From contig JANBPT010000031.1 of the NCBI GenBank assembly GCA_027575765.1, positions 1 through 64,000 of the forward strand: a DNA stretch of 64,000 nt. The letters are read 5' to 3'. Within the stretch, counting starts at the first letter, position 1, and every line of letters begins with the position of its first letter. Below are positions 44,973 to 56,659 of the stretch, one piece after another. The notes under the pieces were generated by a model. That model saw only the letters and a list, made by a program, of their open reading frames with translations, ran no database searches and was not told the DNA's origin. Source of the stretch: Tieghemiomyces parasiticus (taxonomy: Eukaryota; Kickxellomycota; Dimargaritomycetes; Dimargaritales; Dimargaritaceae). The translations under genes were made by a program, and so were the position numbers.

Positions 44973-47900
44973 ATGCACCAGACCGCTCGCCCCGCCTTGG
45001 CCTCGACCACCTTCCGCCCGACCCCGCCGGGGCCGCCGGCCGAGCAAGACGACACCTTTGAGGATATCTTCCCGGAACTACGCCGTGACTCCCTGTTCGA
45101 CCCCATGCCGGGCCCCGAGCCCCTCGCATCGTCCGGTCTGCAGCTCCGTCGGCACCACACCTTATCACCGCCCGCCAGTCCTCGCGACTACTGTGGCCCC
45201 ACCACCACGGGGCGGGGCCCCACCGCGCGGCCTCGTCGTCTCTCACTAGCCGCTGCGTCGCACAGACCTTCCAACCCCACAGCCACGGCACCCCTTCCGT
45301 CCGCCCGCCCCACCACTGCGGCCACCCCAGCGGTTACACCGTCCAGTGGCTTAGCGGCACCCACGTCTCCGTCGCACCGGCCGGCTGCTGCTCGCCGCCA
45401 GGGTCCAACCACCACTACTAATACCGCTGCCTCGACTCCCGGTGGCCTGGTGTCCGCTCAGGCTTACGACTTTACTTTCCCCACTTCGGGCAATTACACC
45501 CTGGCCCTCAATTGCACCACCGTCGAATGCTGTTCTCGAGGTCATTCCGTCTGCGCTACCGACTTCACCACAACTAACACTTCCGCTCGACCGCCTACCT
45601 GTACGCGGGCCCGCACTTTCCCGCTGTCCGCCTCGTCGCCCTTACTCTCGCCCTCCCGCCGCACATTAACCACCGGGGCCAACTTTGCCACCACCACCGC
45701 CTTCGCTGCGGCCCAACGCCCCGCAGTCCCATCCACTCTGCCGCCCACCATGGCCCCCCGCCGGAGTCATGACCCTGAGGTGCTATATTTGGCCACCACT
45801 CAGTCTCCCACCCGCTCGGTATTCACCTCCACCAGCCGACCACGGTCTGCCACCGTCACCAACGACCCTTCAAACCTTCCGATGGCCCCTCGTAATATAG
45901 CCGAGGCGGTCACAGGGGTGAGCCGGCCCACGCGGCCCAGTTCCGTAGCCATGACCCCGCCTAGACCCACTGTCACGGCAGACCATACCACCACCGTGCT
46001 GGACCTGGCCCAGTGGTTGGAGCGGCCGGCCGTCACCGCCTCGCCGGTCAGCGGTAGCCTAGGCTCTCCCTCAGCAGCGGGGCCCGTCTCTGTAGCCCCG
46101 TCGGCCATGAATCTCTCGCCAACGCCCCATACGCCCCACACCCGGTGGACTTCGGTAGCCGGCGGTGTCAGTGGCCCCAGCCCTCCCGCCCGCGCCCACT
46201 CGCGCCAGAATTCGGCGTCGAGCCGCACGTCGGCCGGTTCCCATTCCGAACCACCCGTGCCGGCGCTGACACCAGCACTGACCACCCAAGGCCAAGCACC
46301 ACCACAGGAGTTGGCACCCCCGCCGACCCGCCGCCTCCGCGCCGCGTCAGCCGTCCCACGCCGCCGGGGGTCCGTGTCTTTCTCTCCTGATCATGTCCTC
46401 ACGCATTCGGCCGGCGCTTCCCCTTACACTAATCCCAAGCCCCTTCCTTCTGCTCATGCCGCTTCTATCTTATCCCCCCCGCCGCTTGTCACCGTGACTG
46501 GCCACGCTTCCTCCGTCTCTTGCACCACCGCCACCTCCTCCTCCTCGTCTTTATCCACTAGCACGTCCCGCTCAACGGGCGTCTCGCATTCCCTCCCCGC
46601 ATCCCCAGTCCTTGCGGCCCGTCGCCGACCCGATTCCTCCGCTCCTCACTCCACTGCGGCCTCCCCACCGGCTCGCAAATCCGGTTCCTCGTCAACCTCG
46701 TCCTCGCGGCCCCGTACCCCGTCTTCGGCCGGCCGCCGACCCCGCGAAAAGTCCATGCTGCGGTCTGTGGCCAGCTTCTTCAACAGCGGTATCCGTCGCC
46801 TCAGTAACGGGGTCAACCAGGTCCCTGGGTCCCTGAACGACTCCGACTATGATGAACCGTCCACTGCCACCAGCTTCGAGGGCCGCCGGAGTTCTAGCGC
46901 CCAGCGCAGCCCTGAACTAGACTGGTTCCAGGGTGGTGGTAGCAATCGGGGTGGCAGTCGGAACCCCCAGACCATCATGACTGGTAGTTGGGGGCGCCGG
47001 CCGTCCGGCCAGGGTTCCAGAGCCACTCGCTCCGCCCGTACCTCGCCCCTTCTGACCGGCCGGCGGCGATCAGTGGAAGAAGAGGGTAACGGGGTTGACA
47101 TGCGGTCGTCAGCTGCGACCAACGGCGAGCCTAACCCCGCCACTGGTCGATTGGGCCAGACCGAGGGTGGTAGTGGTGGTGATGGCAACCAGACCACCGT
47201 CACTGACTACCCGCTACGTCGGCACAAGACGGCCGAGGTGTTCACCACGTCAGCAACAACCGACTCGTACAGCATGTCACAGATGCGGTCCCTGCTGGGC
47301 CTGCGTGGCAAGTCGGCCGCCACCTCACCTGAAACCCCGCCATCCGCGACCCCCACTGCAGCTGCTGCCAGAGCCGATTCTGAGGCCGCCGCAACGGCTG
47401 CTCGTGTGGCCCAGGTTCTCACCCTCCCGGCCCTCACCCTCCAGGGCCGGCGCCCTGACTCGGACGTGGTACTTACCCAAACGGTGGCCCGCCAGCTCCA
47501 GCCTTCTCTCCCTGTACGCCTCCGCCTGGCCTCGACGTGGAAACTACTCTACAGTACCAGCCAACATGGGATCAGCATGGCTACGCTATTCCGCCAGGTC
47601 CAGCGCAAGGGACCCTGTATCCTGGCCATCCGCGATACCCAGGACAATGTGTTTGGCGCGTTCCTGTCCGACCCTCTGCAACCCCACCCGAGCTACTATG
47701 GGTCCGGCGAGTGCTTCCTGTGGAAGGCCGTGGCCGATACTACTACCGCCGCTACCACCCCATCCTCGTCCACGACCAGTGGTTCCGGTTCAGCCGCCTC
47801 GGGCAACGACGGTGCCCTTGCCCGGCTTACCGACGTCCGGGTGTACAAATGGAAGAACACCAACGAGTATTTTATCTTGACCGAACCCGACTTTATCGCG

Positions 47901-48275
47901 GTAGGCGGCGGTGATGGCCGGTTCGGACTATGGCTCGACGGTGAGTTTGACCAGGGGCACTCGGCCACCTGCCCCACCTTCCAGAACGAACCGCTGTGTA
48001 CGCCTCCACTTCACGCTCCGAACCCTGCGGCAGCCACCGCGACCACGCCACATTCCACTGATTCGCTGACCTTGGGCAGCCATAGTGGTGCCAACCGGGC
48101 GACTCCGTTGGGGCTGTCGAGTACCACGATTACCGGCGCTGGGTCTTCGGATGATGACGAGGATAACGGCCATGGTGCGGCGGGCGGTGTCGGTGGGATG
48201 CCCGACGCGAAGGGCAAGGTGTTAGAGGCCAAGTTTGAGTGCTTCCACGTCGAGGTGTGGGGCATCGTACCGTAA
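44973..48275 (+). CDS. OXR1: TLDc-domain protein, OXR1-type (oxidation resistance)
   Basis: Single-exon frame of 1100 residues. The C-terminal 260 residues or so, from about 830, form a TLDc domain: RLRLASTWKLLYSTSQHG (Trp at about 856), MATLFRQVQRKGPCILAIRD, NVFGAFLSDPLQ, YYGSGECFLWK, and TNEYFILTEPDFIAVGGGDGRFGLWLDGEF. It ends with FECFHVEVWG. Family members protect cells from oxidative damage, and TLDc proteins also bind the vacuolar V-ATPase (Oxr1/Rtc5 in yeast). The first 800 residues or so are Ser/Thr/Pro/Ala rich and look disordered, with no recognised domain. Yeast Oxr1 is only about 270 residues, so the extension is unusual though large OXR1 forms exist in animals. An acidic insert (SSDDDEDNG) interrupts the TLDc tail. 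The start is an ATG following a long C-rich leader. Confidence 0.88.
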   Translation: MHQTARPALASTTFRPTPPGPPAEQDDTFEDIFPELRRDSLFDPMPGPEPLASSGLQLRRHHTLSPPASPRDYCGPTTTGRGPTARPRRLSLAAASHRPSNPTATAPLPSARPTTAATPAVTPSSGLAAPTSPSHRPAAARRQGPTTTTNTAASTPGGLVSAQAYDFTFPTSGNYTLALNCTTVECCSRGHSVCATDFTTTNTSARPPTCTRARTFPLSASSPLLSPSRRTLTTGANFATTTAFAAAQRPAVPSTLPPTMAPRRSHDPEVLYLATTQSPTRSVFTSTSRPRSATVTNDPSNLPMAPRNIAEAVTGVSRPTRPSSVAMTPPRPTVTADHTTTVLDLAQWLERPAVTASPVSGSLGSPSAAGPVSVAPSAMNLSPTPHTPHTRWTSVAGGVSGPSPPARAHSRQNSASSRTSAGSHSEPPVPALTPALTTQGQAPPQELAPPPTRRLRAASAVPRRRGSVSFSPDHVLTHSAGASPYTNPKPLPSAHAASILSPPPLVTVTGHASSVSCTTATSSSSSLSTSTSRSTGVSHSLPASPVLAARRRPDSSAPHSTAASPPARKSGSSSTSSSRPRTPSSAGRRPREKSMLRSVASFFNSGIRRLSNGVNQVPGSLNDSDYDEPSTATSFEGRRSSSAQRSPELDWFQGGGSNRGGSRNPQTIMTGSWGRRPSGQGSRATRSARTSPLLTGRRRSVEEEGNGVDMRSSAATNGEPNPATGRLGQTEGGSGGDGNQTTVTDYPLRRHKTAEVFTTSATTDSYSMSQMRSLLGLRGKSAATSPETPPSATPTAAAARADSEAAATAARVAQVLTLPALTLQGRRPDSDVVLTQTVARQLQPSLPVRLRLASTWKLLYSTSQHGISMATLFRQVQRKGPCILAIRDTQDNVFGAFLSDPLQPHPSYYGSGECFLWKAVADTTTAATTPSSSTTSGSGSAASGNDGALARLTDVRVYKWKNTNEYFILTEPDFIAVGGGDGRFGLWLDGEFDQGHSATCPTFQNEPLCTPPLHAPNPAAATATTPHSTDSLTLGSHSGANRATPLGLSSTTITGAGSSDDDEDNGHGAAGGVGGMPDAKGKVLEAKFECFHVEVWGIVP

Positions 48276-51200
48276 AATAAGCTATCCGTACCCGATATAC
48301 GCCTCCACTATTGTCATTGATATTTTTTTACGCTTTCGCTGGATTGGTTGGTTAATTCCCGATATACTTTTTTTGGTCTTCTTTTTTTTCGCTATATAAT
48401 TTCTCTCTAGGCACTTTGCACGCCCACCATTTGTACGATTAATGACCATCACCCTACTTATTACGAAATAGCCACGATTCTATCATTAAACTCTCCTTGT
48501 ATGGTACGGTGCCTGATTTGCAGATGGGATGGAGACTGGGGAGGGTCTAGGAGTGCCAGTCGCTCACGATGACTGAGCACAGCTACCAATCAAAATGGTA
48601 AAAGATGCGGGGTATAGTGAACTTAAATAGATTACACATGATGGTGGTCACACGCCATCCTAAAAATAAATCAGGCTAGGGTTCGGGTCCAAAAAAAAAA
48701 AACGATGAAGAGCAGGCCAGGGCAGGAGAGGTGAAGGATCCCTGCCGTTAACTACTTCATGCTCATTGGCCCTGAGCCTGACTTTCCCGACCCCGTGCAC
48801 AGCCCTACTGACTACTTTTGGAATGTCGGACCCACCATATGTGGTGTCTCGATCCCGCCCCTACCGATGTGTTTGGCTGGGGTGGCTATGGCCAACCAAC
48901 CAGGCCCTCCATCCCTCTCTCTTTATTCTATATTCTCAGAGCCACCCACTTTCTCCCCACGCCCTCCATCCTCATAAAGGCCAACAATAGAGCGAGGGGA
49001 TCGTTCGTTGCCAATATCAGCTCAGGGTTCCTACTTGTATAGGTCCTGTGAGGGCTGGCGAGAGGGAATGGGGGGGGGGCAGCATAGGGATCCGACCGTC
49101 AGAGTTGGGAGCTATAATTAGCCAATATCGAGCTTGCCTTGTTTAGTGGAGAGGAGGGGTAGGGGGGGGGATCTCCCAGTGATAGCTGTTGGTGGCCCAA
49201 AGTACTCTGCTGGCTCTATTTTTTTCGAAAATGATTATAGATATAGCCTTGAGATGATATCTAAAAGCAGGTAAGGCAGGCAAAGCTGAGTAGCCCAGAC
49301 GATCCCTTCACATTCTCTCTCTCGCTCTCTCCCTCCCGCCACCGAATTGGTATTATGGGTTCATGCAACAGGAAGTTGTGGGGTTGTCGCATTCAAGCAA
49401 AACTGGGAACGAAGTGGAATAAAACGCTGGGCAAGTCGAAGGACAATCGCCAGAATTTAGGTAAACAATTAGCCCCTTGAGAGGCGGGCGATACACTTTC
49501 GCACCGGTGTTGACAATAGTAGGCGCATCTGTATATTGGCATTGCAGTGAGGTGGGGGTTTTTTTTAATCTCACCCCCCCTTCAAGACTGGGCGACATGC
49601 CCGGTGTACCAGGTCACCTTAGAGTCCTGTCGAGTTTAATAGAATCATCTTCTCCTCCTTCCTTATACACATGCCAGGATATAGCAACGCGGTGAATTCG
49701 CCCTTTATCAATGCAGAGCTTGGATCAGACGGAGACAATCTGCCGGGGCACACCGTGCGGGTGCTCAACGGTGTGGGCCATTTACAAGGCAAGACTAAAG
49801 CGTCAAAGAACGGGGTAGGCAGGATGAAGACCAAGAAGGCAGTGGAGGAGGGAAAGCACCTTGGTTGTAGATGCTGGTTGATCCTCGCCCCAGAAGATAT
49901 TGAATGCCAGTCCCCCTCGGATTGCGACTGTTGCCGTCCCCCCTACCTACCGAGGCGAGAAACGGGACGATGTGGGCTGTAGGGGGTGTCTCCTCCCCCC
50001 TCCGCGCATCACACAGTATCTGCGTGCGTTGGAATCGTGGAACGTCAGCCATGCATGCGCTGTACGGAATGCCTGCGGACGAAGGTGGGAAGTGTGCCTC
50101 TATGCCCATTGAGCGGCAGTGCCCGCCAGGGTGTGTATGCGGTAGTTTTAGGGTTAGAATTAGGGCGGGGAAGGGGACACGGTTCCACGGTCTGGCGATG
50201 TCCCGCTTGGGCACTTCTAGTCATACCGCCCAACGTAAGAGCTGGCAAAATGGGGTGGACGGCTGGAGGTGGCCATGCCTGTAGTAGAGTACCCCTTTAT
50301 CCCCCCGCAGCTAATCGACCTCCTCCCCCCTTCGCCATCACAGCCACCTGCCCTATCACTCAATCACCCACCCCTCCCTCGTTCCCCGTTCTCCTGAACT
50401 CCTTTCTATTCCGGGGCCGAGTCTCGCGTTCAGCAATCCAACCGGTGCCCTCCTCATCTTCCCTGCAGTGGTGGTCCTGAACAGGAGATGTGGGGGAGGA
50501 GGGGACGCGTGTACCAAGCCCACTGTATCGTGGAGGAGAGATGAGGATTGACGAGCCAGAACGAATCTCCGCTCGCAAGGCTGGTGACCATCCCTATTGG
50601 TGGTTAATGTATGGCCGGGTGGGAAGCCCAGGCCAGATTGAAGTCGGTAAGCATTGGCCACTCGCCCTGAGCGTCGCGCCTAGCTGAAGGAATCAAGCCC
50701 AACCACCATGCCCACTACGGCGGCCTGGTGTCCGCAAAGGAGTCTAACCATCGTCTATTGCTCACAGCAGGTCGGCTAAGGCCCTATACGGGGGGGGGGG
50801 TCGGAGGGGTTATGAAAAGCGTGCGCGGTAGTCTCGGCCATTGTCAATCCTTCACCCCTTTACGGGTTTTTTCGCGTGTGTATGACAGTAGCTTCTCACC
50901 TAGACCTACCCAATAGCGTTGGCTTGGTCCTCACTGCCATTTCCTATTTTTCGCTCCCAGTTTTTTTACCATTGTGGTTATTGTTATCCACCGCACTACT
51001 GGTCAGTCGCCACGGACGCCTGGTCTCCCCTGGCCAAATTCCGCCACCACCCCCACCCCCAACCACCCCACTCTCCCCGGTTAGAGCGGCTCGGAAGGCC
51101 TCACGTTACCTGACGGTGGTGCCAATCCCACACTTGACACTTAGCTCCGCCTATCCTGTTGTCCGCACAGGCGCAGGGGACCCCTCCACATTATTATTTT

Positions 51201-51545
51201 TTGGGTGGAACGTTTCAGTGGCAGCCTCAGGTTCTCCCCCGTCCCCCCCGTTTCTAAAACCGCACCTCTCACAATCGTAGAGTCCCCCTTCGCCGTATCC
51301 TCCCTCTATCCGTCGCACTCCGATGCACCTTCCTAACCGCATGTGCTGAATCTCCATTAGTAATTGCCGCTTGCCACCCTTTTTTTACGTCGCCTCCCCC
51401 TGGCTTGACTGGATCGACAGTATATATTGCAGTTCTCGGCCCGCCTCTGTGTTCCCTATGCACATCCGCGCTGCCTTCACGTTCGACTTCTTCCTTTCGA
51501 CCTATTCCTCTTACCATATCTTTGTCACCTGCGCTGCATCCCGCC

Positions 51546-51546
<1 letters not shown>
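48276..51546. other. Intergenic, no gene recognised (about 3.3 kb)
   Basis: Contains pyrimidine-rich and homopolymer stretches (for example a poly-A run near 48690 and G/C tracts near 49065, 49160 and 50790). ORFs such as 49671-49982 have true ATGs but no domain or convincing bias. The end should be the promoter of the Cys-rich gene. Confidence 0.4.

Positions 51547-51580
<34 letters not shown>
51547..51580. repeat. (TC)17 microsatellite upstream of the Cys-rich gene
   Basis: Seventeen TC repeats about 80-110 bp upstream of the ATG at 51657. CT-rich tracts at this position are common in fungal promoter/leader regions and can act as initiation-site elements (inference). Confidence 0.85.
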
Positions 51581-51584
<4 letters not shown>

Positions 51585-51656
51585 CCTTTTGTCATCTATT
51601 ATCTTACGGCTCCCCCATCCTAATCTAATAATCTACTCTCTTCAAACCCATCCACG

Positions 51657-52244
51657 ATGAAGTTCCAGCTCCTCGCCATCACTGCTCTCTGCGCCCTGGC
51701 CTCGACCACTGTCGGTCAGTCCACCACGGAGGCTACCCACGCTAACAAGCCTACTGCGACGACCGCGTCCAAGAAGCCCGCCGCCACATCGGTGTCCACG
51801 GCTGTGAAGCAGACCTGGTGTAACGAAAACAACCAGTTTTGCAAGAACGTGTGCCTCAACATGACCAGCTCGGCCGCCACCGTCAACTGCGACACCGGCT
51901 CCCTCACCTACGCCTGCACGTGCAAGAACGGCAAGTCTCCCGACCCCAACACCTACACCTTCCCCGTCGACTACTACAAGTGCACCACTTCCGTCCAGAG
52001 CTGCCAGAGCGCCTGCAAAAACGGCGACGCCATCTGCCAGCAGAACTGCCAAAAGGACTGCTCCGCCATTAATGATCCTTTCGCTGGTAACGTCACGACC
52101 GAGCCCACCACCACTGATGCCGGTGATGGTTCGTTCAACACCGCCACTGCCGATATCTTTGACAGCTCCGCTCTCCTGGCCACTGCCAACCTGGCCTTCG
52201 TTGCCGGTTTGGCTGGTCTCCTCACCCTAGCCCACCAGCTCTAA
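51657..52244 (+). CDS. GPI-anchored cysteine-rich cell-surface protein
   Basis: Frame of 195 residues. Signal peptide MKFQLLAITALCALASTTVG is followed by a Thr/Ala/Lys-rich linker. A core at about 55-135 holds 12 cysteines (W-C-NENNQF-C-KNV-C and similar). Then comes a Thr-rich stretch and a C-terminal hydrophobic tail (about 174-195) after small residues at FDSSALL, the layout of a GPI-attachment signal. N-glycosylation sites are visible near Asn68 and Asn145. The core resembles fungal surface proteins of the DUF7707 type with a regular Cys pattern; it is not an obvious CFEM domain, whose usual eight-Cys spacing I cannot match. Likely at the cell wall or plasma membrane; the ligand is unknown. 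The start is the first ATG after a pyrimidine-rich leader with a (TC)17 repeat. Confidence 0.82.
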   Translation: MKFQLLAITALCALASTTVGQSTTEATHANKPTATTASKKPAATSVSTAVKQTWCNENNQFCKNVCLNMTSSAATVNCDTGSLTYACTCKNGKSPDPNTYTFPVDYYKCTTSVQSCQSACKNGDAICQQNCQKDCSAINDPFAGNVTTEPTTTDAGDGSFNTATADIFDSSALLATANLAFVAGLAGLLTLAHQL

Positions 52245-55155
52245 ATCCTCTTCTTTCCCGTAGCTGATTGCCTCCTCAACTTTCTCAGCTATCATATCCT
52301 TTCACCACCACCCTCCTCGTTCTATTACATACATTCTACACTACCTAATATGCCACCGCATCAAACATGCGACGGTAATCACTTATTAAACTAAAGGCCC
52401 TTGACATTAGTAAATCCAGAATAGCTTGCGGAATAGCGCATATGCACCCAGCAATATTGTTGGACTTCGTCATTAATAACAGGTCCAACCAGCCAATGGC
52501 TGGGAGGACCTCCTGGACGACAGCCAAGTGACTCTTCGGTATTTTTCGTCAAGCCATAAAAAAACAAGGATCCATTCAGAGTAACTTTGCACCTAATTTA
52601 TAAACTTTTTTTTATTTACAAAACATCGCATCAGGAAATGGTCGGCTGTCAAAATTACCGGGTTGGAATACAAGTCAGATGGAATGACGTTAGTGGGACT
52701 GTCAAGAACTCATTACAGGGGACGTCAAGACGTTTATAATTATACACCTCAGAAGTTTACTGAAGATTGGGTTTCAGCATTTTATCGGGTGTTTCACGTC
52801 CGACTAAGAAAGCCATGCATGTCAACAGATTTATCATCACGGATGAGGGGTTTACAGTCTCGCGATAACCCAGGGGAATACCTACTCTACTTGTTGGGCG
52901 GACGTTTAATTTCGCGTGGGGATGGGATTAGGTAAATTAATGTATTAGTAAGAGTAGCTAAAGAAGAGGTGACGACGATACTCTCGTTCCGCCTCCAACC
53001 CGACCTTAAATGCCGGGGGTAATAGGGCCATTCCTTCCTTCCCACGCCTGTCGGCTTACCATGGTCGATATTATTTTTTAGGGCCATAGCCAAAAATTTT
53101 ACTGGTAGACTTGAAGCGTCCGTAAAAGAAAATTCCCATCCCGCCTACCAGCCTCACCCGTCAGAAAAAATATTCTGGAGTACCACTTCAGCGGCTTTCT
53201 ATACCACCAGTGAGAAGAGGAGGGATAATTTCTCCCTTCCCCTACGACTGTTCACACGAAAATCCCAGTCACGTGGTTTTGGTCCGTCCCATTTGAAAAC
53301 TCCACTGGCAATGTGTAGGCCACCAAGGGTTCAGGAGCCCCCTAGTCTGTACCACACGTGCTCTACGTTATTTTTGATTCTGTCTAGCCGTATTACATAA
53401 TCTCTCAGGTACATATTAGCTCCTCATCAGGCTTGCAACTCAAGCACGGTATATCGCGGAAACGCGGCGTGTCCTCCCTGTTAGTCCAAACATAAAATAA
53501 AAATAGAACTAGCCAAGGGAAGGCCTGGGGTTAAAAACACAGCATCTGCGGAAGCATGAAAAGGATATAGGTCGCATGGTCGGAGAGGACGGCGTAGTTG
53601 TACAGAAAGGCGTTCGCCAAAGGGCGACTAGTGGCCAAATGCGAGTCCTGGTACTTGGATGTATTGACCACCTAAGATGTCCATGTTTTAGAAGGAACGA
53701 TAGATCAGGACGGGAGGTGGGAGGGGGGCATTGCTTTTGAAGGGCAGTTGTCGGAAGACGGCGATTGATTAAAATGGGAAGGTATCCTTCCCAACTGCCC
53801 TGGGAGACATTAATAGATTGTTGATGTCAAGTGTGTGTAGCGGTCGACAGCCGAGTGCCCAGCTCAGCGAAACCACGCGACGGAAAAATTGAATGGTTCC
53901 TTCACCGCGACGCTCGGTATCTAGATTGAGGAATCCAATACTCTACCCTCAACACCATATGACCAAGGATGGTGTAACTTTCCGAGCTACCATGGCTGGG
54001 CATGGGCAGCCAAAATAAACTGTAAGATTATAGCCAGGAAGTCAGTTGCAATACCGATGCGCAGTGAGGCAAGCAAAACATCGCACTACTGCACGACCAG
54101 CCTGCCTTAGTTTTCCAGGAGAGATTACCTCTCACCGATCAGGGCGGAAGGTTTCCTAGCGGATGCTCATTTACCCTTACATTGTGCCCACGATAAGATT
54201 AATTATCGTGACAGGATGTAGCCGTAGATCCGCCAAATCTTCCTATAGGCGTATCATTCTGAATATGAACTGCGTAGCCCATCAGCGTACCCTGGTGGAT
54301 ATATTGTCTACGGACCAGTTAATTTCCCGAGTCACTAGCGAGGTGGCCTCGTTGGCTTATATCCTGTTTAATAATCAACGGCCCAGTGCCTCCGTGTACT
54401 TCCATACCAAGCTTAGAAATGCATCAGTACCACAGAGGGGGGGGAAGATTTGGTCATCGTTACTCCAAGACAAGGCGGTAGAAACATGACAGCGCCATAG
54501 AGGCAAGAAGGGAGCATAACGTTCCGCCCGATTGGGTGTCTAACTTGGTTGTTGCAGGATTGGCGGTGCATCCGTAGGTAGAAATCGAGGAAGGAAGTAA
54601 CAGCGTTGGTGCCCGATTGGAGTATAATTGCAGTCGGCCTGGTGGTTACATGGGGAAGGGCGAGTGGTCCCGTTTTCCTCTTCCGACCACGGCTTTCCAA
54701 GCACCTCCGTCCTGCCTGACAAGGGGGAACGGGCTGCTATGGCCCGTAAACCTCTGCATGATGTCGGCAGACTTCAATGATATGCGTGGAGTTAACATGT
54801 TTCGCCAATCTGATGGCCAGCTGCTACCGCATGGTATCTGTTCGAATCGGTACGCTCGGGCATGTCATGGTGCATTGGCAGACGAATAGTTAATACCTGG
54901 CAACGTCCTTCCTCTAGATTGCCACCCTGACCACCGATATTGACAGGCATGTCAGTCGGAAAGGGAAGGGTAATTCGATGGTTACTTTCTGTAGATATCA
55001 AGAGGTATGTAGGAAAGCCCACTGCACACTTCAAACAAGCGTCGGTGACCGGTCATATTTCTGGGGACTGACAAATTACGGTCAGAGGGATCTTTGCTGA
55101 CCCCTAGCGGTGCCTATACCAACCAACCGATAGTTCCAATTGCGAAGCAGATGTG
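52245..55155. other. Intergenic, AT-richer stretch, no gene recognised (about 2.9 kb)
   Basis: Lower GC than the genes around it. Short frames only, mostly without ATG. I saw no tRNA, transposase or repeat array by eye. The final part should be the promoter of the Myb/SANT-like gene. Confidence 0.4.
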
Positions 55156-55165
55156 TATATAAATA
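55156..55165 (+). promoter_or_regulatory. TATA box (TATATAAATA) upstream of the Myb/SANT-like gene
   Basis: Consensus TATA about 115-125 bp upstream of the favoured ATG at 55281 and 62-71 bp upstream of the earlier ATG at 55227. The spacing fits a leader that starts near 55190, so either ATG could be used. Confidence 0.55.
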
Positions 55166-55280
55166 TGGGAGTTTTCTGTCGTGTAGAGCGTCATGTGCAT
55201 TGCCTTAGACATTTTACCGCACACCCATGCCATCCCGTGGTTTGCTTACGCTCGCATTACTTTCCCCTCTCCCATCAAAC

Positions 55281-56273
55281 ATGTCCTATGACTATTACCA
55301 GAGCGGCACTGAAACCGGCCACGGATATCACTACCTGGAATGTAGACCGTCAGTCGGACCGTCGGCTTCGCTGACCTCTCCAATTCCGGATTCCTCGTTC
55401 CGGTCTTTTCCCTATAGCGCACCCTATCACCCAGTCGATTTAAGTGGCCTTCCTTATCACCCACCCCCCCTTGGTTATACCCCCCATTACCCACCCGGCT
55501 CCAGTAGTAGCACCTCTTACCCCCGAGTCAACCCTGCCATCAACTCCCAATCTGTCAGTCTTGAAGCATACTCTCTGAGCGCCAGTGCTGCTCGGAACGA
55601 GTCGCGTCTTAGAGCAACCTACGTGGCTACGTCCTACCCCTACGGCACTCAAGCGCAGCCTCCCATCTCTCCCCTGACGGATCGTTCCGCCCCACTTCAA
55701 TCGGCCTCCCTCTATCATGACCAGTCGCATCAGGCGCAGTGCCAGCGGGGCCGTCACCGCCACTCTTCCAGTCTACAACAGGTCCAACCGGCTCGACAAT
55801 CCCTCCGTCAGCCGGGCTTAGTCCCTCCACCGACCGGGCTGGGTCGACGACCTCCACTGCCGCTAGCACCCCATGTTGAACCCGATCCACTTCGCTCGCC
55901 TAGACCAATTTTGCCAATCGGACTTCCAGATCCAGATGATATACCATCCATCCTTCAGTGGGTTGAAACGGCGCCCCAGAGCATGCTCTTGCAGCTGCCA
56001 TACCTAGCTGAAGAGAAAATTGCTTTGCTTGAAAGTCGGGCAAACGCTAGGTGGCTCCCGGGTGAATACGGTGTCCTCCGGGCTCTGCAGAAACGGCTGA
56101 ACATAATGTTTAAATGGTACCCCAAGAATGCCTCTGTATGGCGACACATTTCTGCTTGGATGGCCATCCATGGCATCTACAAAACCGGGCGGCAGTGTAG
56201 GAACAAGGTCAAGAATGAGGAGGCTCAGCAGCGTAGACTGACTTGTCGTAATGAGAAAGGTAGTCAGCAGTAG
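55281..56273 (+). CDS. Myb/SANT-like (trihelix-type) DNA-binding protein
   Basis: Predicted 330 residues from the ATG at 55281. The earlier in-frame ATG at 55227 would add 18 residues with hydrophobic character. The N-terminal 230 residues or so are Tyr/Ser/Pro rich and low in structure. The C-terminal 61 residues, about 256-316, match a Myb/SANT-like trihelix pattern: WLPGEYGVLRALQKRLN, WRHISAWMAIHGIY, then KTGRQCRNKVKNEE, where R-QCRNK-KN is the typical last helix. Such proteins bind DNA as transcription factors, or are derived from transposon-associated DNA-binding domains; here no transposase lies in the same frame. Targets are unknown. No introns are needed. Confidence 0.68.
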   Translation: MSYDYYQSGTETGHGYHYLECRPSVGPSASLTSPIPDSSFRSFPYSAPYHPVDLSGLPYHPPPLGYTPHYPPGSSSSTSYPRVNPAINSQSVSLEAYSLSASAARNESRLRATYVATSYPYGTQAQPPISPLTDRSAPLQSASLYHDQSHQAQCQRGRHRHSSSLQQVQPARQSLRQPGLVPPPTGLGRRPPLPLAPHVEPDPLRSPRPILPIGLPDPDDIPSILQWVETAPQSMLLQLPYLAEEKIALLESRANARWLPGEYGVLRALQKRLNIMFKWYPKNASVWRHISAWMAIHGIYKTGRQCRNKVKNEEAQQRRLTCRNEKGSQQ

Positions 56274-56659
56274 CATATTGTTAGGGTGATGGAAAGAATA
56301 GCCGCTATAGCAATATCCAAAAAAAGGTAAAACTAAAACCCCAAACTATGCGGTTGGCAGGTGCCGGACTGCAATCAACTGGATGGTAACTCAAATAGTA
56401 ATTAAAGGACCGGTTTTAGAAATGGCTTCACGCGTGGTTACGTGAAGCGGGTAGCTTACATGTAGAAAAGCTGGGCACAAGTAATTTTGATGAAGATTCA
56501 GACGCAGAAACATACCGGCTGAGGATGTGTTTATAGGTACGCCTTAAAGCTCATAACTTCACAAAGATGAATAATGTTTATTTAGAATAATGGCCATCAT
56601 TCTGAACATCTCAGAGAGCTCTATATATCCAGTTATTAAAGTAGGGTCTATAATAACTT

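Noticed and set aside
49671..49982. A 103-codon plus-strand frame with a true ATG and several cysteines near its end
   Set aside because: No signal peptide or homologous pattern; opposite-strand frame is also open, so chance is likely.
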